Below, piece by piece: positions 9,382 to 16,587 of a stretch of 64,000 nucleotides of DNA; position 1 is the stretch's first letter, and each line of letters starts with the position of its first letter. The position numbers were made by a program, and so were the translations under genes. Below the pieces are notes generated by a model that made no database searches, was not told the origin of the DNA, and saw nothing but the letters and a program-made list of their open reading frames with translations. The DNA is from Prosthecobacter sp. (lineage in GTDB: Bacteria; Verrucomicrobiota; Verrucomicrobiia; Verrucomicrobiales; Verrucomicrobiaceae), in assembly GCA_019186985.1 (NCBI GenBank), contig JABARQ010000042.1:28868-92867 (forward strand). Direction: 5' to 3'.

Positions 9382-11268
9382 TCATTGACGCGCCACCAGC
9401 TTCAGACGGAACTTCTCGACCGCAGCCTTGATCAGCGGGTCGTTTTGAAAATCCCCCTCAGCTGCGGCAGGGACGGCCTCCGTGGCTGCGACGGCCGAGG
9501 CCGCAGGCGCCGCTGCGGCAGCCCTGGCAGGCTCCGCCCTGGGCTCGGCCGCAAGCTCGGGCTTCGGCGGCGGGGCGTCGAGCAGGTCAAAGCTCATCTC
9601 GCTGGCCATCGGAGGCGCCAGCGAAGCATCAAGCACGAATTCAAACTTCACCGTCGTCCCCAGGATCTCCTCAGCGACCGACTCCAGGTATTTCTTTTGG
9701 TTATCCCGGTTCAGGCTGTCCCTGGCATGAGCCTCCGTGGTGGGAAAGCCAACCTTCATGACGCTCCTGGCAAACGAAAGCACGGTGCCGATTTTCAGCC
9801 AGCTGACGATCAGGGCGCGCCGTTCCTGGATCACGGCGGTGAAGTCCGCCCAGAACTGCTCAAGATTCACCTCGGACGGAGGTGCAGCAGGCTCGGCGGC
9901 CCGGACGGAAGGCGCCGCCTCAGGTGCAGGAACAGGCACGGGTATCGGGGCCGGAGCTGGCTCGGGTTTCTGCTCCACGAAACGGGCTGCGGCAACCAAA
10001 GGCTCAGGGGCAGATCGTGCCTCGGGTGCGGCCACAACAGCCTCCGCACTCCTCGGCGCACGTTCCACCGCCGGAGCGGCCGCACGCGCCGTGGTCACCT
10101 GCGGAGGGCGCGGCATCACTTTGGGGACCGGGCCTCCGGGGCCGCTGTCCAGAGCTTCAATCACATCACTCAGGCTGACTTCATTCAGATGCTGCACGGC
10201 CTGGATGACGCCAAGTTCCAGGTGCAGCCGCTTGTTCGTCGCCCAGCGCATCCGGGCGTCCACCTCGGCCAGTCCGTCCACAATGCGCAGAAGCTGCTCC
10301 GTCGTCGCCATCTGGCTCTGCGCCGCCACGCGCTCGGCGATCTCCGGCTCCAGGTCCTCGGCGCCGGCCTCAGGATCGGCCTGGCTGACGAGCAACGTAC
10401 GAAAATGCTGGATCAGGTCGGCCAGCAGCTTGCCCAGGTCCTTGCCGGACTCGCTGGTGTCATGCACGGCCTGCAACGCCGCCACAGTGTCACTTTCCAA
10501 AATCTGCTGCGCCAGCTGCACCACCGTCTGCATGGCGGTGAAGCCAAAGATGTCGAGCACGTCCTGCTCGCAGATCTTGCTGCCGCAGAATGCCACAAGC
10601 TGGTCGAGCATCGACTGTGCGTCGCGCATGCCGCCGTCCGCCCCCTTGCCGATGGCAAAGGCGGCCTTTTCGTCCAGGTCCACCCCCTCCAGCTTCGCAA
10701 TGTGCAGCAGGTGGCGGGCGATCACATTCAGGGGGATGCGGCGCAGGTCAAAACGCTGGCAGCGGCTGATGATCGTCGGCAGGATCTTGTTCGCCTCGGT
10801 GGTGGCGAAGATGAACTTCACATGCGGAGGAGGCTCCTCCAGGGTCTTCAGCAGCGCGTTGAAGGCGGAGGCCGAGAGCATGTGCACCTCGTCGATGTAA
10901 TAGATCTTATAACGGCATCTGGCCGGGGCGTACTTGACGCTTTCCCGCAGGTCCCTGACCTGGTCCACGCCGTTGTTGCTGGCACCGTCGATCTCCAGCA
11001 CATCCAGGCAGTTGCCCTCGGCGATCTCCTTGCACAGGGGATCCTCGGGATCGAAGTCGATGCTCGGCCCGCCCGGGCAGTTGAGCGCCTTGGCAAAGAT
11101 GCGTGCCGTGGAGGTCTTGCCGGTGCCGCGCGGCCCGACGAACAGGTAGGCATGGGCCAGCCGGTCCTGGGCGATGGCGTTCCGCAGGGTACGCACGACA
11201 TGTTCCTGGCCGAGCACGTCGGCGAAGGTCTTGGGACGATATTTGCGGGCAAAAACCTGGTAGCTCAC
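9382..11268 (-). CDS. dnaX: DNA polymerase III gamma/tau subunit
   Basis: A 628-residue clamp-loader ATPase. It opens with SYQVFARKYRPKTFADVLGQ, has Walker A GPRGTGKTS (residues 45-53), Walker B IDEVHML (125-131), and sensor motifs FATTEANKILPTIISRCQRFD. The zinc-module cysteines lie within CPGGPSIDF...LCKEIAEGNC. After ~370 residues comes a long Ala/Pro/Glu-rich linker and then a conserved tail (about residues 470-560) that would bind the polymerase alpha subunit. No obvious slippery heptamer for producing gamma was seen, although I did not search exhaustively. The start faces the divergent metal island. Confidence 0.95.
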   Translation of the reverse strand: MSYQVFARKYRPKTFADVLGQEHVVRTLRNAIAQDRLAHAYLFVGPRGTGKTSTARIFAKALNCPGGPSIDFDPEDPLCKEIAEGNCLDVLEIDGASNNGVDQVRDLRESVKYAPARCRYKIYYIDEVHMLSASAFNALLKTLEEPPPHVKFIFATTEANKILPTIISRCQRFDLRRIPLNVIARHLLHIAKLEGVDLDEKAAFAIGKGADGGMRDAQSMLDQLVAFCGSKICEQDVLDIFGFTAMQTVVQLAQQILESDTVAALQAVHDTSESGKDLGKLLADLIQHFRTLLVSQADPEAGAEDLEPEIAERVAAQSQMATTEQLLRIVDGLAEVDARMRWATNKRLHLELGVIQAVQHLNEVSLSDVIEALDSGPGGPVPKVMPRPPQVTTARAAAPAVERAPRSAEAVVAAPEARSAPEPLVAAARFVEQKPEPAPAPIPVPVPAPEAAPSVRAAEPAAPPSEVNLEQFWADFTAVIQERRALIVSWLKIGTVLSFARSVMKVGFPTTEAHARDSLNRDNQKKYLESVAEEILGTTVKFEFVLDASLAPPMASEMSFDLLDAPPPKPELAAEPRAEPARAAAAAPAASAVAATEAVPAAAEGDFQNDPLIKAAVEKFRLKLVARQ

Positions 11269-11452
11269 GGCCGGAGACTAGGCCGCGTTTTCCTGCTGGC
11301 AATGGAGCATTCACACGCTGCGTCACTTCATCCACCTCCCCTCAAAAGCCGGCTCCAGCGGCCGCACCCGTCCAGCCCCCGCCAGGGCTGAGAGGAAAAG
11401 ACCAATTTCGGGTGAGCGGCGAACACCATGCAGCATTTGGCTGAATTTGTGC

Positions 11453-11477
11453 GTAACATCCACCGACTCAGTCCGTG
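11453..11477 (+). promoter_or_regulatory. ECF-type promoter motif GTAAC-N14-TCCGTG, copy 1
   Basis: GTAAC at 11453-11457 and TCCGTG at 11472-11477 are separated by 14 bases, like an ECF sigma promoter (-35 GTAAC, -10 CGT). The same two elements with exactly the same spacing occur at 19122-19146 upstream of the copper ATPase. It lies 16 bases before the ATG of the Cys-rich exported protein. An ECF sigma factor with a Cys-rich tail is encoded at 17754-18272 and is the likeliest reader. This is inference. Confidence 0.5.
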
Positions 11478-11492
11478 TGCCTGTTCGAGTCC

Positions 11493-11864
11493 ATGAACTG
11501 CCCTCGCTCCATCATCCTCCTTTTCACGCTGCTGGCGCAGATCTGGCCAGCCCAGGCGGTGATGAATGCAGGCGGCCGTCCTGAGACTTGTGAGATGGGC
11601 TGTTGCTTGGCCATGGCTGAACCTGGCATGAGCGCCTGCGGCTGCCTGGATGAACCCTCCACAGCTCCGGTGAATCCCGCCGCACCCACGTCAGCTGATG
11701 ATCGGTTGATCTCGCCAAGGGTGTTGTGGACGACCCAGGAGCCCCTGTCGCCATCACGTCCCGCCCGGGAGCTTCGGGCGGCGCATCAGAATCCCGCTGA
11801 GAATGGAGCCTGTCGGCAGCCGCATGTCCGGCGGACGGTGCTGTTCTGCTCCCTGCTGAACTGA
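11493..11864 (+). CDS. Small exported Cys-rich protein of the metal island
   Basis: About 123 residues from the ATG at 11493 (MNCPRSIILLFTLLAQIWPAQA), a probable signal peptide. The mature part has a cysteine cluster ETCEMGCCLAMAEPGMSACGCL with several Met residues, an arrangement suited to Cu(I) or other soft-metal binding, then a Pro/Arg-rich tail with two more cysteines. I know no family for it. It lies between an ECF-type promoter motif and the multicopper oxidase gene, so a role in copper handling is inferred from location and composition. Confidence 0.5.
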   Translation: MNCPRSIILLFTLLAQIWPAQAVMNAGGRPETCEMGCCLAMAEPGMSACGCLDEPSTAPVNPAAPTSADDRLISPRVLWTTQEPLSPSRPARELRAAHQNPAENGACRQPHVRRTVLFCSLLN

Positions 11865-11966
11865 GTCGGCGTCCTCCAAGGACCCATCATGCCCACGCAT
11901 CGCAGCCCTTCAGGGGAGGTGTGCGCCCATGGGCCGGTTTTCAAAACCTTCAACGACTCACCTGCC

Positions 11967-14078
11967 ATGAAACGATCCAGCCTTTTTTCAGCCTTCCTCC
12001 TGCCAGCCACCCTTCTCGCCTGCGACACCTGCGGCAGAGGCGCCCCGAGCCCCGGCGGCCGGATGGTCGAACATGACCTCCACATTGCCGAACAGCACCT
12101 GAGCCCGGCCGGGAAACGTGTGCGTGCCCTCACCATCAACGGAACCATGCCGGGCCCCACCCTGCGCTTCCAAGAAGGCGACATCGCACGGATCCGGGTT
12201 CACAACGACCTCCGGAACGAGGAGACCTCGACCCACTGGCACGGTCTGCTCCTGCCTAATGAACAGGATGGCGTGCCATATGTGACCACGCCCCCGATCC
12301 TGCCCGGGGCCGTTCACACCTTTGAATTCCCGCTGCGCCATGCCGGCACCTACTGGTTTCATTCCCACACCCATCTCCAGGAGCAGGGCGGCGTCTTCGG
12401 CAGCATCGTGGTCGAGCCACGGGACGGCGAACCCGTGAAGGCTGACAGGGAGCAGGTCCTGGTGCTGTCCGACTGGACCAACTACGACCCGATGGAGGTA
12501 CTGCGCATGCTCATGCGCGGCAGTGATTACTTCGGCATCCTGCGCAACAACTCCCAGAGCATCCTCGGCGCCTGGAGGCGCGGCATGCTGAAGGAGTATT
12601 TCCAACGCGAATGGGACCGCCTGCCGCCCATGGACATCTCGGACGTGGGCTACCATGCCTTCCTCATCAACGGCCTCCCGCAGACACGCATCGAAGGCAG
12701 GCCTGGGGAGCGCGTCCGGCTCCGGGTGATCAACGCCAGCGCCGCCACCTATTTCTACCTGCACTCCAGCGCCGGCCCCATGACGATCATCGCCGCCGAC
12801 GGCCCCGCCGTTGAGCCGGTGAAGGTGAACCGCTTCCTCATGGCCATCGCCGAAACCTACGACCTTCTCATCACCATTCCCGCCAGCGGCGAATTTGAGC
12901 TGCGCGCCACCAGCCAGGACGGCAGCGGCCATGCCTCCGCCTTTTTCGGCCAGGGGGCCTCTCATCCCGCCGACGACCCTCCCAGACCCAACCTTTATCA
13001 GATGGACCAGATGCTGAACCTCGCCCTTGAGGAGCAGGAGGACGACCCCCGTGCCTCGCTCCGGCTTGACCGGCCCGGCTCGCCCTACCGCCTGCTGAAG
13101 GCGGTGAAGGACACCACGCTGCCAGCCGGCCTGCCACGCCGCAGGATCACCCTGCATCTCACGGGCGACATGAACCGGTACATCTGGAGCTTTGACGGCA
13201 GGACGATCGCCCAGGAACCCTTCATCAAGATCCGGAAGGGGGAGATCATCGAGCTTGAGCTCATCAACGACAGCATGATGCATCATCCCATCCACCTTCA
13301 TGGACATTTCTTCCGCCTGTTGATGGGAAACGGCGCACGCTCACCCCTGAAGCATACCGTCGATGTCCCGCCGATGAGCAGCCGGCTCGTGGAGTTCGAG
13401 GCCAATGAGGAAAAGGACTGGATGTTTCACTGCCATATCCTCTACCACATGATGAGCGGCATGGCGCGCGTGTTCCGCTATGAGCAGGAAGCCGGGGCTC
13501 CGGCTGTCGGCGCTCATGCCCCCCAGGCTCCGGCCTCCCCCGCAGAGCATCGCCGTCAGCACACGGGCGGCCTTGGCGAACACGCCCATGACATGAGCCA
13601 CGTCTGGGGGGCGGCCTCCATCCAGAGCCAGATGAGCAGCGGCCTGCTGACGTGGATGAACCCCAGGAACAACGTGCTGCTGTCCTGGGAGGTCGGCTGG
13701 GGACAATCCGATCAAGCCGAGCATGAGGTTGACCTGACCTATCAGCGCTACCTGGACATGAACTTCCAGGCTTATGCCGGCTACCGCCTGGCGGACCATG
13801 GAGGCGGCGACCGCCCCATCGCCGGATTCAACTACCGCCTGCCCCTCATGATCCTTTCGGACGTCACGGTGGACGGCCGGGGCAACGGCCGCTTCCAGCT
13901 CTCCAAACGCCTCCAGATCACTTCACGCCTGGGCGTTGCCGGTTACGCCTTTTACGACACCGGCAGCCATCTCGAATGGAGCGCCGCCGCCGATTACACG
14001 CTCACCCGATCCACCTCCCTCAGCATCTCCTATCACAGCGATTACGGCCTCGGCGCCGGACTGCTTCTCCGTTTTTGA
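11967..14078 (+). CDS. Multicopper oxidase (CopA-type) with C-terminal barrel-like extension
   Basis: A 703-residue exported protein; the start at 11967 gives MKRSSLFSAFLLPATLLAC, a signal with a lipobox-like LLAC at Cys19. Cupredoxin domains carry all four copper motifs: THWHG, WFHSHTH, HHPIHLHGHFF and HCHILYHMMSGM, so the trinuclear and type-1 sites look intact. The oxidase would oxidise Cu(I) in the envelope. After a His/Ala/Pro-rich linker (about residue 510-545) comes a ~160-residue tail of alternating strands (VLLSWEVGWGQ, FQAYAGYRLAD, SLSISYHSDYGLGAGLLLRF) that ends in an aromatic residue, as outer-membrane barrels do. It resembles the CopB outer-membrane partner of CopA, so this may be a CopA-CopB fusion. 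Confidence 0.85.
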   Translation: MKRSSLFSAFLLPATLLACDTCGRGAPSPGGRMVEHDLHIAEQHLSPAGKRVRALTINGTMPGPTLRFQEGDIARIRVHNDLRNEETSTHWHGLLLPNEQDGVPYVTTPPILPGAVHTFEFPLRHAGTYWFHSHTHLQEQGGVFGSIVVEPRDGEPVKADREQVLVLSDWTNYDPMEVLRMLMRGSDYFGILRNNSQSILGAWRRGMLKEYFQREWDRLPPMDISDVGYHAFLINGLPQTRIEGRPGERVRLRVINASAATYFYLHSSAGPMTIIAADGPAVEPVKVNRFLMAIAETYDLLITIPASGEFELRATSQDGSGHASAFFGQGASHPADDPPRPNLYQMDQMLNLALEEQEDDPRASLRLDRPGSPYRLLKAVKDTTLPAGLPRRRITLHLTGDMNRYIWSFDGRTIAQEPFIKIRKGEIIELELINDSMMHHPIHLHGHFFRLLMGNGARSPLKHTVDVPPMSSRLVEFEANEEKDWMFHCHILYHMMSGMARVFRYEQEAGAPAVGAHAPQAPASPAEHRRQHTGGLGEHAHDMSHVWGAASIQSQMSSGLLTWMNPRNNVLLSWEVGWGQSDQAEHEVDLTYQRYLDMNFQAYAGYRLADHGGGDRPIAGFNYRLPLMILSDVTVDGRGNGRFQLSKRLQITSRLGVAGYAFYDTGSHLEWSAAADYTLTRSTSLSISYHSDYGLGAGLLLRF

Positions 14079-14127
14079 AGGCACAAGCCCTCGAATAAAA
14101 CACAACACCCCAAACCCACCCCACATC

Positions 14128-14355
14128 ATGAAAACACTCGTCACCACCCTCCTGTTCAGCCTCGCCTCCGCCGCCCTGGCCGCCGACAAGCCCTATCCGC
14201 TCGACACCTGCATCGTCAGCGGCAACAAGCTCGGCACCATGGGCAAGGTCGTTGTCAGGTCCCACGAAGGCCAGGAGATCAAGTTCTGCTGCAAGCCCTG
14301 CGTGAAGAAGTTCGACGCCAATCCCGCCAAGTATCTGTCCAGGCTGAAGAAGTAG
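14128..14355 (+). CDS. Small exported YHS/TRASH-like metal-binding protein
   Basis: A 75-residue protein. MKTLVTTLLFSLASAALA is a signal peptide; the mature part starts ADKPYPLDTCIVSG and has the FCCKPCVKKFDANPAKYL segment typical of YHS/TRASH-type metal-binding modules. The three Cys of CCKPC plus Cys of LDTC could hold one metal ion. It begins 50 bases after the multicopper oxidase stop and probably belongs to the same transcript. A periplasmic metal carrier role is inferred. Confidence 0.65.
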   Translation: MKTLVTTLLFSLASAALAADKPYPLDTCIVSGNKLGTMGKVVVRSHEGQEIKFCCKPCVKKFDANPAKYLSRLKK

Positions 14356-14444
14356 GCGGGCCTGGCCTTGCTGCCTTTATTGCGCTGTTCTGCGCCTGCC
14401 TTGCGCCGTCACCACGGTGGCAGGGCACGGTCGCAGGATTTCAG

Positions 14445-14470
14445 AGGGTTTGGCGTGTGAAAGGTGTTTG
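14445..14470 (+). promoter_or_regulatory. Shared motif AGGGTTTG-N9-AGGTGTTTG, copy 1
   Basis: AGGGTTTG (14445-14452) and AGGTGTTTG (14462-14470) with a 9-base gap. The identical pair with the identical gap occurs at 15926-15951. Both copies end about 46-47 bases before the next start codon (14517 and 15999). The position suggests a promoter or operator, perhaps for the CnrH-like sigma factor of this cluster. Nearby is a direct repeat CCACGGTGG at 14412-14420 and 14482-14490. Confidence 0.45.
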
Positions 14471-14516
14471 TCTGATCGTCCCCACGGTGGAAAAGCACCC
14501 CCCTACACCACCCTTT

Positions 14517-14840
14517 ATGAACGACGACGAACTTCACCGCATCCTCTGTCGTGCAACAGCACGGAGCAGCCTGCCGGACACGTTCAACCGCGAGGTCTGG
14601 CACCGCATTGAGGCCGAGGAATCCATCTCCCTTGGGGCATGCCTCCGCCAGCTGTGCCAGAGGTTCTTCACCCTGCTCGCGCACCCATGTACCGGAGGGG
14701 CGGCCATCCTTGCCAGCATGGCTCTGGGAGCCTGGCTCGGTGTTCAGACAGCAGAAGCAGAGCCTCCCCTTGACGGCGCCTCAGCCTACCTCCGCTCCAT
14801 TGACCCGCTGAAGGGCCACCCCAAGGAGGTCCGGCCGTGA
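14517..14840 (+). CDS. CnrY-like membrane anti-sigma factor candidate
   Basis: A 107-residue protein: a cytosolic N-terminal half (MNDDELHRILCRATARSSLPDTFNREVWHRIE), one membrane span (about residues 60-76, GGAAILASMALGAWLGV) and a short outer tail. This is the size and topology of CnrY/NccY-type anti-sigma factors, which hold an ECF sigma at the membrane until a periplasmic sensor detects metal. The next two genes are the sensor-like and sigma genes, in the cnrYXH order. The stop codon overlaps the GTG start of the sensor gene. Sequence similarity to CnrY is weak, so the call depends on context. Confidence 0.6.
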   Translation: MNDDELHRILCRATARSSLPDTFNREVWHRIEAEESISLGACLRQLCQRFFTLLAHPCTGGAAILASMALGAWLGVQTAEAEPPLDGASAYLRSIDPLKGHPKEVRP

Positions 14841-15313
14841 GAAAAGGCCAGTTCATCCTGCTGATCGCCCTGATGCTTGGCATCTGCATGTTTTTCTGCG
14901 CCCGCATGCTGCAGCGGCCACACGCCGGGGAAGCCCCCCCCTGGGAAGACCAGATCATGCTGCCGGAGCTGAAATGGCTGCGGGAACGACTGGGGCTGGA
15001 TGAGCGGCAGTTCGCCCGCGTTCAGGAGCTGCATGTGTCCTACCGTCCCAGGTGCCGTGAACTCTGCCAGCGGATCAGCCACGCGGAAGAATCCCTCATG
15101 CAAGTCCTCAGCGACCCCGGGAAGGATGCCACCGAAGCACTTCAGGAGGCCGCTTCCGTCAGGCTTGAATGCCAGAAAGCGATGCTGGACCACATCCGGC
15201 AGACAGCCGCCTGCATGGATCCCCAGCAGGCCAAGGACTATTTCAACACCGTGCTGCCGCACTTCCTGGGAATCCGGCACTGCTGCGAGCTGGAACCCCG
15301 GCCATCCAACTGA
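14837..15313 (+). CDS. CnrX-like periplasmic metal sensor
   Basis: A 158-residue protein starting at the GTG at 14837, with a good Shine-Dalgarno (AAGGAGGT at 14822-14829) and a 4-base overlap with the preceding stop. An N-terminal membrane anchor (FILLIALMLGICMFFCARML) is followed by an all-helical domain with LGLDERQFARVQELHVSYRPRCRELCQRI and HAEESLMQVL, the hooked four-helix architecture of CnrX/ZraP/CpxP-type heavy-metal sensors (WLxxxLxLxxxQ signature). His, Cys and Met residues (HVSYRPRC, HFLGIRHCC) could bind metal. Presumably it releases the sigma factor from the anti-sigma protein when metal binds. Confidence 0.75.
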   Translation: MRKGQFILLIALMLGICMFFCARMLQRPHAGEAPPWEDQIMLPELKWLRERLGLDERQFARVQELHVSYRPRCRELCQRISHAEESLMQVLSDPGKDATEALQEAASVRLECQKAMLDHIRQTAACMDPQQAKDYFNTVLPHFLGIRHCCELEPRPSN

Positions 15314-15318
15314 GCCCG

Positions 15319-15885
15319 ATGTCAGACACCCCTCCCGACGCCGACCACCTTGCCATGCAGCGGCTTGCCTCAGGCGATGACACCGCCCTGAACGAGATCA
15401 TGAACCGGTGGAAGGAGAAGGTGGCCGGCTTTGTGCAGCGCATGACAGGAGATGCTGAAACAGCGGCTGATCTTGCCATGGAAACCTTTGTCCGGATCTA
15501 TCAGCACCGGCATTCCTACCAGGCGAACGCCGCCTTTGCCACCTACCTGTTCCGCATTGCGACGAACCTCACCCGCAACCACCTGCGCTGGCAGCGCCGT
15601 CACCCCTCGGCCTCCATTGACGATGCGCGCCTGACCGTGGAAACCCAGCAGGGAGAGCTGCCATCCGATGCTGACGCTGGCCTGAGGGAACGCCTGACCA
15701 TCGTTGAAAAGGCCATCAGCGCACTGCCACCGGACCTGAGGGAAGCCATTCTGCTCTTCACCTACGAGGACATGAGCTACGCTGAGATCGCCAGAACCTC
15801 CCGCTGCAGCATCAAGGCCGTGGAAACACGCATCTACCGGGCTCGCCAGATCCTCAAGTCGCTGCTTAAAGATTCAGGCTTTTAG
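15319..15885 (+). CDS. ECF RNA polymerase sigma factor, CnrH-like
   Basis: A 188-residue sigma-70 region 2 plus region 4 protein. Region 2 contains GDAETAADLAMETFVRIYQHRHSY and FATYLFRIATNLTRNHLRWQRR; region 4 has LPPDLREAILLFTYEDMSYAEIAR with the helix-turn-helix CSIKAVETRIYRARQIL. There is no long C-terminal extension. It directly follows the membrane anti-sigma-like and CnrX-like genes, the order found in cnrYXH of Cupriavidus. It probably activates metal-resistance genes here, possibly through the AGGGTTTG-type motif found before its own cluster and before the next gene. Confidence 0.85.
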   Translation: MSDTPPDADHLAMQRLASGDDTALNEIMNRWKEKVAGFVQRMTGDAETAADLAMETFVRIYQHRHSYQANAAFATYLFRIATNLTRNHLRWQRRHPSASIDDARLTVETQQGELPSDADAGLRERLTIVEKAISALPPDLREAILLFTYEDMSYAEIARTSRCSIKAVETRIYRARQILKSLLKDSGF

Positions 15886-15925
15886 AACATCTTTGCTCAC
15901 CGGCGCGCCTGTATTGGCATCTTTC

Positions 15926-15951
15926 AGGGTTTGAATCCGGGCAGGTGTTTG
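15926..15951 (+). promoter_or_regulatory. Shared motif AGGGTTTG-N9-AGGTGTTTG, copy 2
   Basis: AGGGTTTG at 15926-15933 and AGGTGTTTG at 15943-15951, identical to the copy at 14445-14470 in both halves and gap, and 47 bases before the ATG at 15999. Two independent upstream regions keep 17 defined bases at equal distance from a start codon, so chance is unlikely. It is likely a promoter or operator for a common regulator. Confidence 0.45.
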
Positions 15952-15998
15952 ACGTGAGAAGGCAGGTCACCTGCCTCAACTCAAACCTAAACACCACC

Positions 15999-16292
15999 AT
16001 GAAAACGAAACTCGCCCGCCTCATCCTCCCAAGCCTCGTCAGCCTCGGCGCCCTGGCGCTGTCATCCTGTCAGAGCCAGGGTCCGACATCCGCCATCGCC
16101 TGTTCAAAGTGCCAGACGGTCTGGGTCAAGACCGGCAGCTCAAGCGGCAAGGGCAACCCTGTCGTCCTGAAATCGACCGCCGCCATGAACTGCCCGGACT
16201 GTGAGAACAAGGCCACCCCCTTCTTCAAGGGCATGACCGTCAACACGCACACCTGCAAATCCTGCGGCGGAACCATGTTTCACTGCAAGTAA
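15999..16292 (+). CDS. Small Cys-rich lipoprotein of the metal island
   Basis: A 97-residue protein starting at the ATG at 15999. LILPSLVSLGALALSSCQSQ is a lipoprotein signal with lipobox LSSC. The mature part carries three CxxC-type pairs (CSKCQTVW, CPDCEN, CKSCGG) plus a C-terminal HCK, like a rubredoxin/zinc-ribbon module outside the cytoplasm. Soft-metal binding is likely. The upstream motif shared with the sigma operon suggests it is a target of the CnrH-like regulator. No known family name comes to mind. Confidence 0.65.
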   Translation: MKTKLARLILPSLVSLGALALSSCQSQGPTSAIACSKCQTVWVKTGSSSGKGNPVVLKSTAAMNCPDCENKATPFFKGMTVNTHTCKSCGGTMFHCK

Positions 16293-16299
16293 CCTTTTC

Positions 16300-16333
16300 C
16301 AGGCTCCGGAACGGATGTCCTTCCGGAGCCTGG
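16300..16333 (+). terminator. Strong hairpin between two small lipoprotein genes
   Basis: CCAGGCTCCGGAA (16300-16312) pairs perfectly with TTCCGGAGCCTGG (16321-16333), a 13-bp stem with an 8-base loop, 8 bases after the lipoprotein stop. There is no T tract after it on the plus strand, so it may be an attenuating or mRNA-stabilising hairpin rather than a classical intrinsic terminator. Confidence 0.5.
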
Positions 16334-16352
16334 GCAAACCATTCACCCCACC

Positions 16353-16493
16353 ATGAAAACACCGTTCCTCATCATCCTCGCGGCCATGTCATTCGCGCTG
16401 CCAGGCTGCGCCAGCAGGCCGGGTTCGGCATCCGGCTACCATTTTTCACCCAACCCCATTCAAAGCAAAACAGGCGTCGTTACACATCGCTAG
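16353..16493 (+). CDS. Very small lipoprotein (46 residues)
   Basis: ATG at 16353 to TAG at 16491-16493. The peptide begins MKTPFLIILAAMSFALPGC, a complete lipoprotein signal with lipobox LPGC at Cys19, followed by only 27 residues (ASRPGSASGYHFSPN...). Its start has the same CACCATGAAAAC context as the preceding lipoprotein gene. The function is unknown. Short envelope lipoproteins of this kind often accompany metal-efflux genes, but this one could also be the truncated remnant of a longer gene. Confidence 0.45.
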   Translation: MKTPFLIILAAMSFALPGCASRPGSASGYHFSPNPIQSKTGVVTHR

Positions 16494-16587
16494 ACCGGCT
16501 CCATGCAAACCAGGACAGGCAATGACCGGCGCCGACGTTTGATGCATGCCCATGCATGCCTTCCATGAACATCCAGCCTCCAGGGTC

